This document shows positions 47,436-55,838 of a stretch of 64,000 bases of DNA, in pieces. The stretch comes from Sutcliffiella horikoshii (GTDB lineage: Bacteria > Bacillota > Bacilli > Bacillales > Bacillaceae_I), in assembly GCF_008180725.1 (NCBI RefSeq), contig NZ_VTEV01000010.1, forward strand, positions 18,095-82,094. Direction: 5' to 3'. Below the pieces are notes generated by a model. The model ran no database searches. It saw nothing but the letters and a program-made list of their open reading frames with translations, and was not told the DNA's origin. The number at the start of each line of letters is the position of its first letter. Within the stretch, counting starts at the first letter, position 1. Position numbers and translations under genes: made by a program.

Positions 47436-48698
47436 TTATATCAACCTCCTTTTCGGAAAAATAGGAATGGCTATCAGGAGGAGGGCGATACTTACCACTG
47501 CCAAGCGGAAAAGATTACTGGTCACTTGCGACAGCTCTCCGCCACTTAATATTTTCAAATAGCCTTGCAGGGCGGCACCGTTTGGTGTGAAGGATGCAAT
47601 CGTAAACATTGTGTCGGACACCTCATTCCAAGGGACAAAGCTACCACCCAAGAAAGCAAACACACTGACTAGGAATCCAGAAAACATCGTGGATACCCGC
47701 TGTGTTTCGAAACGGTAATTTAAGGCGGTGATCAGCACTGCCATCGAGCCTATCACAAAGCTGAAAAATAGTGTGATCGCGAGGAAAGCAAGAATATCCG
47801 ACCAGATAACTTGGTAGATAATTGCCGCCAAACCATATAACGCACACAATTGAAAGAAGCATATCAAAACAGCGGAAAACCACTTGCTTGACGCGTACAT
47901 CCAAGGGTTTGTATTGGTGAGCAGAATTCTGTCATACACAAATGTGGCTTTTTCATAATAAGCATAACCCGCTACGAATGACACGACATATAAAGCAAAC
48001 ATCGTACTCATCCCCACAGCAAAATAACCAAAGGAATCTACTGGCACTTTTCCATTCACTGTTACTGTTTCACCTGTGACCTGGACTACTTCCTCAAATT
48101 CAGCTGGAGCCTGTTCGGTTTGTTGTGCCTCCCGCGTCAACACCGTTTGCAAACGCATTTGATTTGTAAAATTCTCTACCACATCTGAAATGATACTGGC
48201 TTCTAGTCCCTTATCTTCATTTAAGTAGAGTTCCAATTCCTTTGTTGTTTCCTGGTTGAAGAATTGCCCTTTCCAGGTCTCCAAGCGAAGTCCCTCTGAA
48301 AATTGCAGAACACCAGCGTATTCATCATTGGCAAGAGCCTCTTCCAGGTCTGTTTCTTCTTTTACGTTCAGCAAATCTTGAAGTTCCTCTTTCATCACAG
48401 TATCTACGAGCAACTCCGGCAAGGAGGTCTTTTCGGCGGCTTCAAGGATCTCGGTTCTGGCTTCATCAGGAATGTTTTCTGCTACCATCCATTCGTTGAA
48501 CTCCTCTAACTCTGCTTGAAGATTCCCTTCGTCAAGTACCGCTACCTGCGCATTGAGCGTAATGTCTTCGTCAGTGTTTCCTCCTAATGCAAACCCAAGT
48601 ATCGTAATTAACACAAACGGCATCGCAAGCAAAATCAAGACTTCCTTTTTATCCCGCAGCAAGTGAAGGAGGTCTTTTTTAATAAACGCACTTAACAC
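47436..48698 (-). CDS. ABC-2 type exporter permease (first)
   Basis: 420 aa from GTG at 48696-48698 (AGGGGGG upstream). Membrane segment ~20-40, an acidic outside loop of ~180 residues rich in Glu, then six segments. Paralogous to the next gene. The large loop may contact an amphiphilic substrate; that is inference from the family. Confidence 0.85.
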   Translation of the reverse strand: MLSAFIKKDLLHLLRDKKEVLILLAMPFVLITILGFALGGNTDEDITLNAQVAVLDEGNLQAELEEFNEWMVAENIPDEARTEILEAAEKTSLPELLVDTVMKEELQDLLNVKEETDLEEALANDEYAGVLQFSEGLRLETWKGQFFNQETTKELELYLNEDKGLEASIISDVVENFTNQMRLQTVLTREAQQTEQAPAEFEEVVQVTGETVTVNGKVPVDSFGYFAVGMSTMFALYVVSFVAGYAYYEKATFVYDRILLTNTNPWMYASSKWFSAVLICFFQLCALYGLAAIIYQVIWSDILAFLAITLFFSFVIGSMAVLITALNYRFETQRVSTMFSGFLVSVFAFLGGSFVPWNEVSDTMFTIASFTPNGAALQGYLKILSGGELSQVTSNLFRLAVVSIALLLIAIPIFPKRRLI

Positions 48699-48710
48699 GT
48701 TAGATCCCCC

Positions 48711-49643
48711 CTAATCTCGAAGCTTGCGACCTGTGAGATGCAAAAAGACATCCTCAAGGGTCGGCGCTTTAATTTGTATTCCGTTTAGCGGACTGTCTGT
48801 TTGTTTGGCGGCATCAAAGACATCTTCTAAAAGGTTGATTTTCTTCGGAGCCAATAAGATTATTTTCTTATCTAAGGTGGTTACGGATGATATGGCCGGG
48901 ATGGACTCTAGCTTCTTGATAAAAGTCGGATTGACCTTTTCCACTTCGACCTCAATGGTATGCTCAGAGGAAAGGATATTCTTCACTTCGTCCTTAGTCC
49001 CAGAGGCTATCACTTCACCGCGGTCCATAATGTAGAGGCGCTGACAAAGAAACTCCACTTCCTCCATGTAGTGGCTTGTGTAGAGAACGGTAATTCCTTT
49101 TTCTTCGTTTAGTTTCTTCACCGTTTCCAGGATGTAATTTCTTGATTGGGGATCGATTCCGACAGTCGGTTCATCCATAATTAGGATTTCCGGTCTGTGA
49201 AGCAGTGCCACTGCAATATTAAGTCGGCGCTTCATCCCTCCGGAAAATTGTTTTACCGGTTCTTTTTGACGCTGCTCGAGTCCGACCAGCGTCAGGACTT
49301 CTTCTATTCTTTGCTTTAATTCGCTTTTTGGCAGTTTGTAAATCTTCCCGAAAAAGCTCATATTTTCATAGGCGGTCAGTTCCGGAAATACTGCGATCTC
49401 TTGCGGAACGACACCGAGAATTTCTCTTAGGTGCTGCGGTTGCTCTTTGACACTTTCTCCTTTGAGAAGTACGTCCCCGCTTGTCGGCTGGACGAGGGAG
49501 GAAAGGATGGAGATAGTGGTGGACTTGCCTGCTCCGTTAGGCCCAAGCAGCCCCACCGTCTCCCCTTTCTCCAAGTATAAGTTGACGCCTTTAACGGCTT
49601 GCGTGTTTTTGAATATTTTTGTTAGTTGAATGGCTTCTAGCAT
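48711..49643 (-). CDS. ABC exporter ATP-binding protein (LnrL-like)
   Basis: 310 aa. Walker A GPNGAGKST near 36-44, signature FSGGMKRRLNIA near 138, Walker B LIMDEPTVGID near 157; C-terminal ~80 residues are a DrrA-type tail ending EDVFLHLTGR. ATG at 49641-49643 behind AAAGGGGG. First gene of the three-gene exporter operon; a 52-bp repeat array occupies the 680 bp upstream. Confidence 0.9.
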   Translation of the reverse strand: MLEAIQLTKIFKNTQAVKGVNLYLEKGETVGLLGPNGAGKSTTISILSSLVQPTSGDVLLKGESVKEQPQHLREILGVVPQEIAVFPELTAYENMSFFGKIYKLPKSELKQRIEEVLTLVGLEQRQKEPVKQFSGGMKRRLNIAVALLHRPEILIMDEPTVGIDPQSRNYILETVKKLNEEKGITVLYTSHYMEEVEFLCQRLYIMDRGEVIASGTKDEVKNILSSEHTIEVEVEKVNPTFIKKLESIPAISSVTTLDKKIILLAPKKINLLEDVFDAAKQTDSPLNGIQIKAPTLEDVFLHLTGRKLRD

Positions 49644-49770
49644 GTTCGTGGCCCCCTTTGTTACTTTTACTATACTATCGTCTTGGGGGAAATTAACCTG
49701 AAGAAGGTCATTAGTTTGCGGGGGTTGGGGTGACTTTGGTCACTTTTGTGGTGGGGGATTATTAGGTGTT

Positions 49771-50290
49771 CTATTAGACAGAACGGGTGGATTCTCTTGG
49801 ACTTCGGGTGTTTAGACGACTTCTATTAGACAAAACACGCTGCTTCCTCTGGTCTTCGGGCGTTTAGACGCCTTCTATTAGACAGAACACGCTGCTTCCT
49901 CTGGTCTTCGGGCGTTTAGACGACTTCTATTAGACAAAACACGCTGCTTCCTCTGATTTTCGGGCGGTTAGACGACTTCTATTAGACAAAACACACTGCT
50001 TCCTCTGATCTTCGGGCGTTTAGACGCCTTCTATTAGACAAAACACGCTGCTTCCTCTGATTTTCGGGCGTTTAGACGCCTTCTATTAGACAAAACACGC
50101 TGCTTCCTCTGATCTTCGGGCGTTTAGACGCCTTCTATTAGACAGAACATGCCGGTTCACTTGGACTTCGGGCGTTTAGACGCCTTCTATTAGACAGAAC
50201 ATGCCGGTTCAATTGGCCTTTGGGCGTTTAGACGCCTTCTATTAGACAAAACACGCTGCTCCCTCTGGTCTTCGGGCGTTTAAACAGTCT
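49771..50290 (+). repeat. 52-bp tandem array (10 units)
   Basis: CTATTAGACA starts at 49771, 49823, 49875, 49927, 49979, 50031, 50083, 50135, 50187 and 50239: every step is exactly 52 bp, with a decayed eleventh unit. Units share CTTCGGGCGTTTAGACG(C/A)C, and six contain the perfect hairpin GGCGT-TTAG-ACGCC. The middle (ACACGCTGCTTCCTCTG or ACATGCCGGTTCACTTGG) varies in blocks. 52 is not a multiple of 3, so it is not coding. Confidence 0.95.
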
Positions 50291-50297
50291 AGACGAC

Positions 50298-50327
50298 AAA
50301 AAGCCCGAATAGATTTTCGAGCTTTAA
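50298..50327 (-). terminator. Terminator of the DUF58 gene
   Basis: On minus: AAAGCTCGAA / TTCGGGCTTT (one wobble pair), followed by TTGTCG; it overlaps the stop codon region. Confidence 0.75.
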
Positions 50328-51604
50328 GCATGCTTCATAAAAATCCCCTGGTGCTTCATGCCTTTCCGCAGTTTCACCAGCTTCACACCATCCCCCACAG
50401 TCTCCAAAGCAAATCCCTCCGTGGAAGTAGGTAAATTCCACGTCTCCATCACCGCTTGCTCGGTACATGCAATCACATAAGGATGCCTTATTGCATGCTG
50501 GTGTATAATTTGTCCGAACGTCATGGAAGGAATCATCACGTTCTCCACCTTAATCCTAGCTAAAAGCATCATTCCTGCGTACAATTGTTGCTTGCCCTCT
50601 CCTGAATTCATCACAATATACGATGGATTCCCGAGTTTCTTAATATTCACCAGAATGGAAAAAGAGATGTTGTGCTTCGTGGCATAATGCAGAAGAAACG
50701 CGATGCCCCGCATTTTTTCCTCAAAGCTGCTGGTACTGATATCAATGACAAATAGCCAAGATAGCTGGGTGGTCCGGTCGTACACCTTGGACTGCAGGCT
50801 ATTCATTCTAGCCGTGGCTTTCCAATGAATGTTACCGAAAGGATCACCAGGCACATAATCCCTTGTGCCAAGCACTCTACTTTTCTCTTCAAACAGGGAA
50901 CTTCTACTCGGCTGCTCTCCTTGCTTCTTTGGAAAGATTTTTTCAAGCCCCGCTACCTTCTCGCTTCTCGGATAAACAATGACCTCAAACTGCATTTTAT
51001 CTCTTGTCTGAAGATATACTTTTCCCCAACCAAAGAAAGAATCGATTTCCATGTCGAACAGGTGAAGCTGGGCCACGCCTCTCTTCACAGCCGTGAAAGG
51101 AAGTACGACCTCCCATTGACTCCGCCCAACCTGGTGAAAGTTAAAATGTAACTGGTTCATATGTATTTGCTCTTCCCCATGTTGAAAAAGTATGTTTTTG
51201 TCCGTTCCCAATCTAAGCCTTCCGAAAAATATCGGAAGCAAACTGTTGTGAGTGATCCTAAGTCTTAACATCCCCTCATCTTCAGTGAACAGCTTCAACT
51301 TCTCTTCCAGTATGTGAATCTCAAGCTTTTTGGCCACATGGGTGAGATAGTAAAAGTTCCCCCACATATAAGCTAATATAGCGAAAAAAAGGAAAAATAA
51401 CGGAGTAGATCCTAAAAAGAAGGATACAGACAGCAGGAGAAAAAGAACGGCATTCATCATCCGTAGCCCTCTCTCGTTCTCTATTTGTTGCACCCATCCA
51501 CTCCATTCGTCATTTGAATAGGTTCCGGACTTCTTACCCCTGACTCGTTGCTTTATCCGTTGAAACCGTGTTTCCATATGCAAATCATATTGGTTTGGAT
51601 CCAT
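50324..51604 (-). CDS. DUF58 domain protein
   Basis: 426 aa. Two adjacent membrane segments at ~52-85, then a beta-rich region, then the DUF58 signature near 245-265 (TRDYVPGDPFGNIHWKATAR) and a vWA-like start LFVIDIST. DUF58 proteins usually sit with MoxR ATPases and transglutaminases; neither is here, so this is a solitary member. ATG at 51602-51604 behind GAGGACG. It is flanked on both sides by 52-bp repeat arrays. Function unknown. Confidence 0.88.
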   Translation of the reverse strand: MDPNQYDLHMETRFQRIKQRVRGKKSGTYSNDEWSGWVQQIENERGLRMMNAVLFLLLSVSFFLGSTPLFFLFFAILAYMWGNFYYLTHVAKKLEIHILEEKLKLFTEDEGMLRLRITHNSLLPIFFGRLRLGTDKNILFQHGEEQIHMNQLHFNFHQVGRSQWEVVLPFTAVKRGVAQLHLFDMEIDSFFGWGKVYLQTRDKMQFEVIVYPRSEKVAGLEKIFPKKQGEQPSRSSLFEEKSRVLGTRDYVPGDPFGNIHWKATARMNSLQSKVYDRTTQLSWLFVIDISTSSFEEKMRGIAFLLHYATKHNISFSILVNIKKLGNPSYIVMNSGEGKQQLYAGMMLLARIKVENVMIPSMTFGQIIHQHAIRHPYVIACTEQAVMETWNLPTSTEGFALETVGDGVKLVKLRKGMKHQGIFMKHA

Positions 51605-51689
51605 TTATCGTCCTCTTTCTATTAGGCTAGGGGTGCCCTTAGGTGTTTCTGCGGGCAAATTGCTTTTGTTTCACGCTGAATGGAGCGCT

Positions 51690-52070
51690 CTATTAGTCGG
51701 AACGTGCAGTGTTACTTCTGCTTCGGGCGTTTAGAACCCTTCTATTTACCCGAACTCTAGTTTCACTTCTGCTTCGGGCGTTTAGAACCCTTCTATTTAC
51801 CCGAACTCTCAGTTTCACTTCCGCTTCGGGCGTTTAGAACCCTTCTATTTACCCGAACTCTCAGTTTCACTTCTGCTTCGGGCGTTTAGAACCCTTCTAT
51901 TTACCCGAACTCTCAGTTTCACTTCCGCTTCGGGCGTATAGAACCCTTCTATTTGACCGAACTCTCAGTTTCACTTCTGCTTCGGGCGTTTAGAACCCTT
52001 CTATTTACCCGAACTCTAGTTTCACTTCTGCTTCGGGCGTTTAGAACCCTTCTATTTGACCGAACTCTCA
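51690..52070 (+). repeat. 52-bp tandem array (8 units), second locus
   Basis: CTATT-containing units start at 51690, 51742, 51793, 51845, 51897, 51949, 52001 and 52052; steps are 52, or 51 where ACTCTCAG is shortened to ACTCTAG. Unit parts: CTTCTATTTACCCGAACTCT, CAGTTTCACTTCTG, CTTCGGGCGTTTAGAACC. It shares CTTCGGGCGTTTAGA and CTTCTATT with the array at 49771, so both belong to one family. Confidence 0.95.
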
Positions 52071-52078
52071 TCCCCCGC

Positions 52079-52717
52079 CTACACAACCCCATTCCGAATC
52101 GCAAAGATCGCAAGTTGTGTTCGGTCCCTCAACCCAAGCTTTTGTAAAATTACCGTCACATGATTTTTCACCGTGCCAATAGAGAGATGCAAGGCTTCTG
52201 CAATTTCCTGATTATTTTTCCCGTCCCCGACAAGCTGTAAAATGGACCGTTCCCGGCTGGTCAACTCAACCATCTCCACACCAGAGGGTTCAGAAATCCG
52301 ATTAATCAACCGTGGCACCACCTTACCCGCTACAGACGCATCGATGGAAATTCCTCCATTCAAGCAGCTTTCGATTGAAGACAAAAGACTAGCCGCATCC
52401 GCATCCTTCAAAAGATAGCCCAATGCCCCAAGCTTCAACGCTTCCAATGCATATTCCTCATCAGCAAACGTCGTGAGTATCAGCACTTTCGCTTCCGGAT
52501 CACGCTGCCTGATAATCTTTGTCGCTTCAATCCCCGTCATGACGGGCATCCGAACATCCATCAGCACCAAGTCCACCAGATGTTTCTCATATGCCTCCAC
52601 TGCTTCCTTCCCGTTTGCGACCTCAGCCACAACCCGAAATGAAGGATGCTGCTCAATCATCATTTTTATTCCTTGGCGGACCAACGCCTGATCCTCTGCT
52701 AGCAAAATATTAATCAC
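52079..52717 (-). CDS. NarL-family response regulator (LnrK-like)
   Basis: 212 aa. Receiver domain with phospho-acceptor Asp54 (VLMDVRMP) and acidic pocket (AEDQ), then a LuxR-type helix-turn-helix (LTSRERSILQLVGDGKNNQE, SIGTVKNHV). GTG start at 52715-52717 directly after the kinase stop codon. Pairs with the kinase upstream; the nearby ABC-2 exporter genes are its likely target. Confidence 0.92.
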   Translation of the reverse strand: MINILLAEDQALVRQGIKMMIEQHPSFRVVAEVANGKEAVEAYEKHLVDLVLMDVRMPVMTGIEATKIIRQRDPEAKVLILTTFADEEYALEALKLGALGYLLKDADAASLLSSIESCLNGGISIDASVAGKVVPRLINRISEPSGVEMVELTSRERSILQLVGDGKNNQEIAEALHLSIGTVKNHVTVILQKLGLRDRTQLAIFAIRNGVV

Positions 52718-53851
52718 TTAATATGTAACTCCCTTCAAAGGGAAAATCCCCTTCACTGTAAAATAACCCTCGGTGACTTCCCGCTCCATCCGACCGTTCA
52801 GACCTTCCATGCGCTTTCGCATATTTTGCAGTCCAAATCCTTCTTCTACGTACCTTGTAACCTCCACTTTATTTTCCACTTTCACCTGAAAGCTGTGTTC
52901 TCCGATGATCTCAAGTGTTATGGAAATTTCCTTGGAGCTACCGTGCCTCATCGCATTCGTAATTCCCTCTTGGACAAACCGATACAAGGCAATATTCTGC
53001 TCGTTGCTTAAAGGCTGCGATAGAACGCCCGTTTTAGTCGTCAACTGTACCCTCATCTGACTTTCCGCTTCTAACTTTCTGATCAAATGAATGACAGATG
53101 CGATTCCCTGTTCCTCTTCCCCCTGCAAAGCTTTCACTGCTTTTCGCATCCCATCCAAGCTTTCCCGGGCCAGTTGCTTGGACTGCTTCACAATGGAGGC
53201 AACCTTCTCTTCTCCTGCTGCTTGCTCCGCCACTGCCAGCTGCATCATCAGCGCCGTAAGCTGGTGCCCAACAGAATCATGAATATCCCGTGCAATTCGG
53301 TTCCGTTCCTCGACCCTTGCGACCTCCTCATTTTCAAGGACCTGCCTTTTCAACACACGATACTCCACCAACAAACTTTTCCACTCTCTATCAAACTTCT
53401 CATTATCACGGTAGTACCGATGAATAAGCGACCCCACACCGATCAACATGATGAAAAGAAACAGATGATAGAAAAATAGATCAGAAATTGCTAGATCACT
53501 AACGGTTAACATAACTGGCAAGAGAACAGCCATTGTCGTGAGAACTGCCTGCTTGGTAGCGGAAGATTGCATTCCCTCCAGCAATAAAACATAGACCAAC
53601 AGCCAAGGCAACACATCAAATGGCGTCAGGATAAAGTGTTGTATCAACACCACTGTTCCAGTTGCCAATAAATACGCCATCCATTTTATCTTCCAAATCG
53701 GCATGGAAAAATAAAGCCCCAAATACATTCCTGCCGCCAAAAGATAGGCAGCCAATAGCGTGCCTGTTAACGAATAGTAGATTGGCAGGATGAAGAGAAT
53801 CGTGCACACAAAGCAGAGTTTGATCCACAGTAAACTAATTTTGTTACCCAT
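52718..53851 (-). CDS. Sensor histidine kinase, HisKA_3 type (LnrJ-like)
   Basis: 377 aa. About five membrane segments with almost no outside loop in residues 8-145, a coiled-coil linker, then the phospho-acceptor motif RIARDIHDSVGHQL and an ATPase domain (NAMRHG; EEGFGLQNMRKRM). The lack of an extracellular domain fits intramembrane sensing, as for kinases of peptide- or polyene-responsive exporters. ATG at 53849-53851 behind AAGGCGGG. Confidence 0.9.
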   Translation of the reverse strand: MGNKISLLWIKLCFVCTILFILPIYYSLTGTLLAAYLLAAGMYLGLYFSMPIWKIKWMAYLLATGTVVLIQHFILTPFDVLPWLLVYVLLLEGMQSSATKQAVLTTMAVLLPVMLTVSDLAISDLFFYHLFLFIMLIGVGSLIHRYYRDNEKFDREWKSLLVEYRVLKRQVLENEEVARVEERNRIARDIHDSVGHQLTALMMQLAVAEQAAGEEKVASIVKQSKQLARESLDGMRKAVKALQGEEEQGIASVIHLIRKLEAESQMRVQLTTKTGVLSQPLSNEQNIALYRFVQEGITNAMRHGSSKEISITLEIIGEHSFQVKVENKVEVTRYVEEGFGLQNMRKRMEGLNGRMEREVTEGYFTVKGIFPLKGVTY

Positions 53852-53906
53852 AAAACATTCCCGCCTTTATTTTATGTGAATTCTTGTTGTTCCATGAATT
53901 CTCCTT

Positions 53907-53925
53907 TTGAACAAACGTTTGACTA
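53907..53925. repeat. Lone 19-bp near-palindrome at a stop codon
   Basis: TTGAACAAACGTTTGACTA matches the four-unit array at 40804 in 17 of 19 positions of the best unit. It includes the TAG stop of the gene at 53923, as the fourth array unit includes the TAG of the gene at 40987. Confidence 0.8.
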
Positions 53926-54600
53926 AAAAATCTTCTTTAACTTTTTCATTGCCGCTTCTGACGTAAAGCTTTCAAAGTGGTTCATTAGTTTTTCGGCTGC
54001 CTCTTCCCTCTTCCATTCCGACGTTTCAATTAGGTTTCTGTCACACCAATGCTTCATTGTCTCATAGGACGTACTGCTCCACCCATTTTTCTCGCCATTT
54101 TCGTCCTGCTTTTCTTTTGTGCCCGATACCACAATATCTAAGTTGCCTTGCAGCTCCAATAATGCCTGGTCGAAAGTTTTCTTCTTTTCTTTTTCCTTCA
54201 TTCCAGCTTGTGCCCGCAGTACTCTCGTATCAATTCCTTGGTTCTCAGAAATAAGAGTGAAAAGGGTTAAAGCCTCACGTGATACTACTCCTTTTTCGTA
54301 TCGCTTCTCCATGGTTTCATGACTTGCAAGTGCAGCAAGCATCAGAGGAAGTAAGTCCTTCGAAATGAACACCGCTTTTTTCTTAATGAATTTTCCATAA
54401 GCCGCCACCCCATCTGCAGCAAACTGCGTCCTCCACATCCACGGATCTTGCTCCGAGTCGGAATGCCATGCCTCTTTCGGCGTGATGCCTCCGAGCGATG
54501 GGTAATCATCAAATAATGGCGCAAGCGGGAGCAATCCCACTTCTTTAATCACAGCAACAGCTTCTTTATATGTATGGATAGTGCTAGTTTGCGTAGTCAA
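53923..54600 (-). CDS. AlkZ-related uncharacterised protein
   Basis: 225 aa from TTG at 54598-54600 behind AAGGAGAGG; the frame is open 41 codons upstream through the operator region. The sequence DPWMWRTQFAADGVAAYGKF near residue 50 followed by KKAVFISKD resembles proteins labelled AlkZ-related (winged-helix type), but no catalytic residues can be named. All soluble. It is divergent from padR, with three operator-like dyads in between, so PadR may control it. Confidence 0.65.
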   Translation of the reverse strand: MTTQTSTIHTYKEAVAVIKEVGLLPLAPLFDDYPSLGGITPKEAWHSDSEQDPWMWRTQFAADGVAAYGKFIKKKAVFISKDLLPLMLAALASHETMEKRYEKGVVSREALTLFTLISENQGIDTRVLRAQAGMKEKEKKKTFDQALLELQGNLDIVVSGTKEKQDENGEKNGWSSTSYETMKHWCDRNLIETSEWKREEAAEKLMNHFESFTSEAAMKKLKKIF

Positions 54601-54670
54601 TGTAATCCTCTCCTTATATTTTAGAAATTCTACATACACAGCAAAGAGTCCTTTAAAATTTTTCCATATA

Positions 54671-54765
54671 TACCTTGCATTACAAGATAGCCACGCATAT
54701 AATGAGAGTATCATGTAATACAAGATAGCTACTCATTTCGACTCAGTACCTTGTTATACAAGATA
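54671..54765. promoter_or_regulatory. Three 19-bp dyads at 38-bp steps (PadR operators)
   Basis: TACCTTGCATTACAAGATA (54671), TATCATGTAATACAAGATA (54709) and TACCTTGTTATACAAGATA (54747): starts exactly 38 bp apart, consensus TAyCwTGTnATACAAGATA, an imperfect inverted repeat. They fill the divergent promoter region between the AlkZ-related gene and padR. Confidence 0.75.
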
Positions 54766-54809
54766 CCTTATATATATTACCTTTTACCACAACCAAAGTA
54801 GGTGAACAC

Positions 54810-55142
54810 ATGGCAGCAAGAAGCCAGCTATTAAAAGGAATCCTCGACGCCTGCGTGATGGCAATTGTCGAGGAGAAAGCAGTCTATGGGTACGAATTGT
54901 CCCAGCAGCTGCAAAAAGTCGGGTTGCCGGACATCAGTGAAGGCACTATCTATCCGGTTCTGCTCCGACTTCAAAAGAACGGATTCATCATAGGGGAAAT
55001 GCGTCCTTCTGCATCCGGTCCGAATCGAAAGTATTATTATCTAACCGATGCCGGAAAAGAAGAGCTTGAACGGATCTCAAGCGAATGGATGCTGATTGCA
55101 GGTCCTGTAAGTCAATTATTGCAAAGAGGGGAAAACGGATGA
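54810..55142 (+). CDS. PadR-family transcriptional regulator
   Basis: 110 aa winged helix. KGILDACVMAIVEEKAVYGY and SEGTIYPVLLRLQKNGFI are the PadR landmarks; GPNRKYYYLTDAGKEEL forms the wing. ATG at 54810 behind AGGTGA. The stop overlaps the next start (ATGA), so it heads a three-gene operon. Likely autoregulated through the three dyads upstream. Confidence 0.92.
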   Translation: MAARSQLLKGILDACVMAIVEEKAVYGYELSQQLQKVGLPDISEGTIYPVLLRLQKNGFIIGEMRPSASGPNRKYYYLTDAGKEELERISSEWMLIAGPVSQLLQRGENG

Positions 55143-55819
55143 GAGAAACGAAGAAGTTGATTGAAGAGAACAATGAAAAACGGAAGCTGTTGAGTGATGA
55201 TAATTTGGGGTTGTATGAGGATTTTCTTGTCTATATTCGCACCGACCTGCGAGTGGCGGAGCGTGAAGGCGAAGAACTATTGATGGAACTACTTGATCAT
55301 ATGCTAGAAGCACAACATGAAGGGCGGCAAGCAAAAGATTTGTTCGGGGAAGATCCTAAAGCATATGCAGATGAAATAATTGAAAGCTTGCCAAGCGAAA
55401 AGAAACGAGAAGCCATTCCATTTATAACGACAATCCTTTGCAACCTGTTAGGCTGGGGAGCAATCAATGTCGGCCTTGTTTATTTAGTCCTTTCCCAATT
55501 CGTTGATGTGAAAGATTCTATCTCACTTAGCAGCTTGCTGACCATATTTCTTCCCATCCTTTTTTCCACCATTCTTGGTATTAAAGTAATCTTTAGTTTG
55601 GTAAGGTCTACATTATTTCAAGAAAAGAAAAGCTCCAAAAAGGCTTATTGGAAAGCAGGATTATATGGAGGCGGGTCTTTCGCTGTTATTTTACTGATTG
55701 CATGGTTAATTCCTGACTTCGGTCCGAGAGTACAAATCATATGGTGGATTGCTATGATTGTAGGCCTTGTCTTGATCCTTACAGGAAAGTTTATACAACG
55801 CCAATTTAACACCCATTAA
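55139..55819 (+). CDS. DUF1129-family membrane protein
   Basis: 226 aa from ATG at 55139 (overlap with padR). The N-terminal ~95 residues are soluble (LVYIRTDLRVAEREGEELLM, FGEDPKAYADEI), the DUF1129 pattern; four hydrophobic segments follow from ~100. PadR with such a protein is a recurrent pair in Firmicutes, thought to act in membrane stress or signalling; exact function unknown. Confidence 0.82.
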   Translation: MRETKKLIEENNEKRKLLSDDNLGLYEDFLVYIRTDLRVAEREGEELLMELLDHMLEAQHEGRQAKDLFGEDPKAYADEIIESLPSEKKREAIPFITTILCNLLGWGAINVGLVYLVLSQFVDVKDSISLSSLLTIFLPILFSTILGIKVIFSLVRSTLFQEKKSSKKAYWKAGLYGGGSFAVILLIAWLIPDFGPRVQIIWWIAMIVGLVLILTGKFIQRQFNTH

Positions 55820-55838
55820 AAGAAAGGAGCAACCCAAA

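Noticed and set aside
49771-52070. Coding LRR- or surface-type repeat protein in the 52-bp arrays
   Set aside because: 52 is not a multiple of three, so no frame stays open through the units.
53873-53895. Seven-codon frame (MEQQEFT) with AAAGGAG upstream, before the sensor kinase
   Set aside because: A ribosome site and start are visible, but so short a frame cannot be supported as a gene without conservation data.
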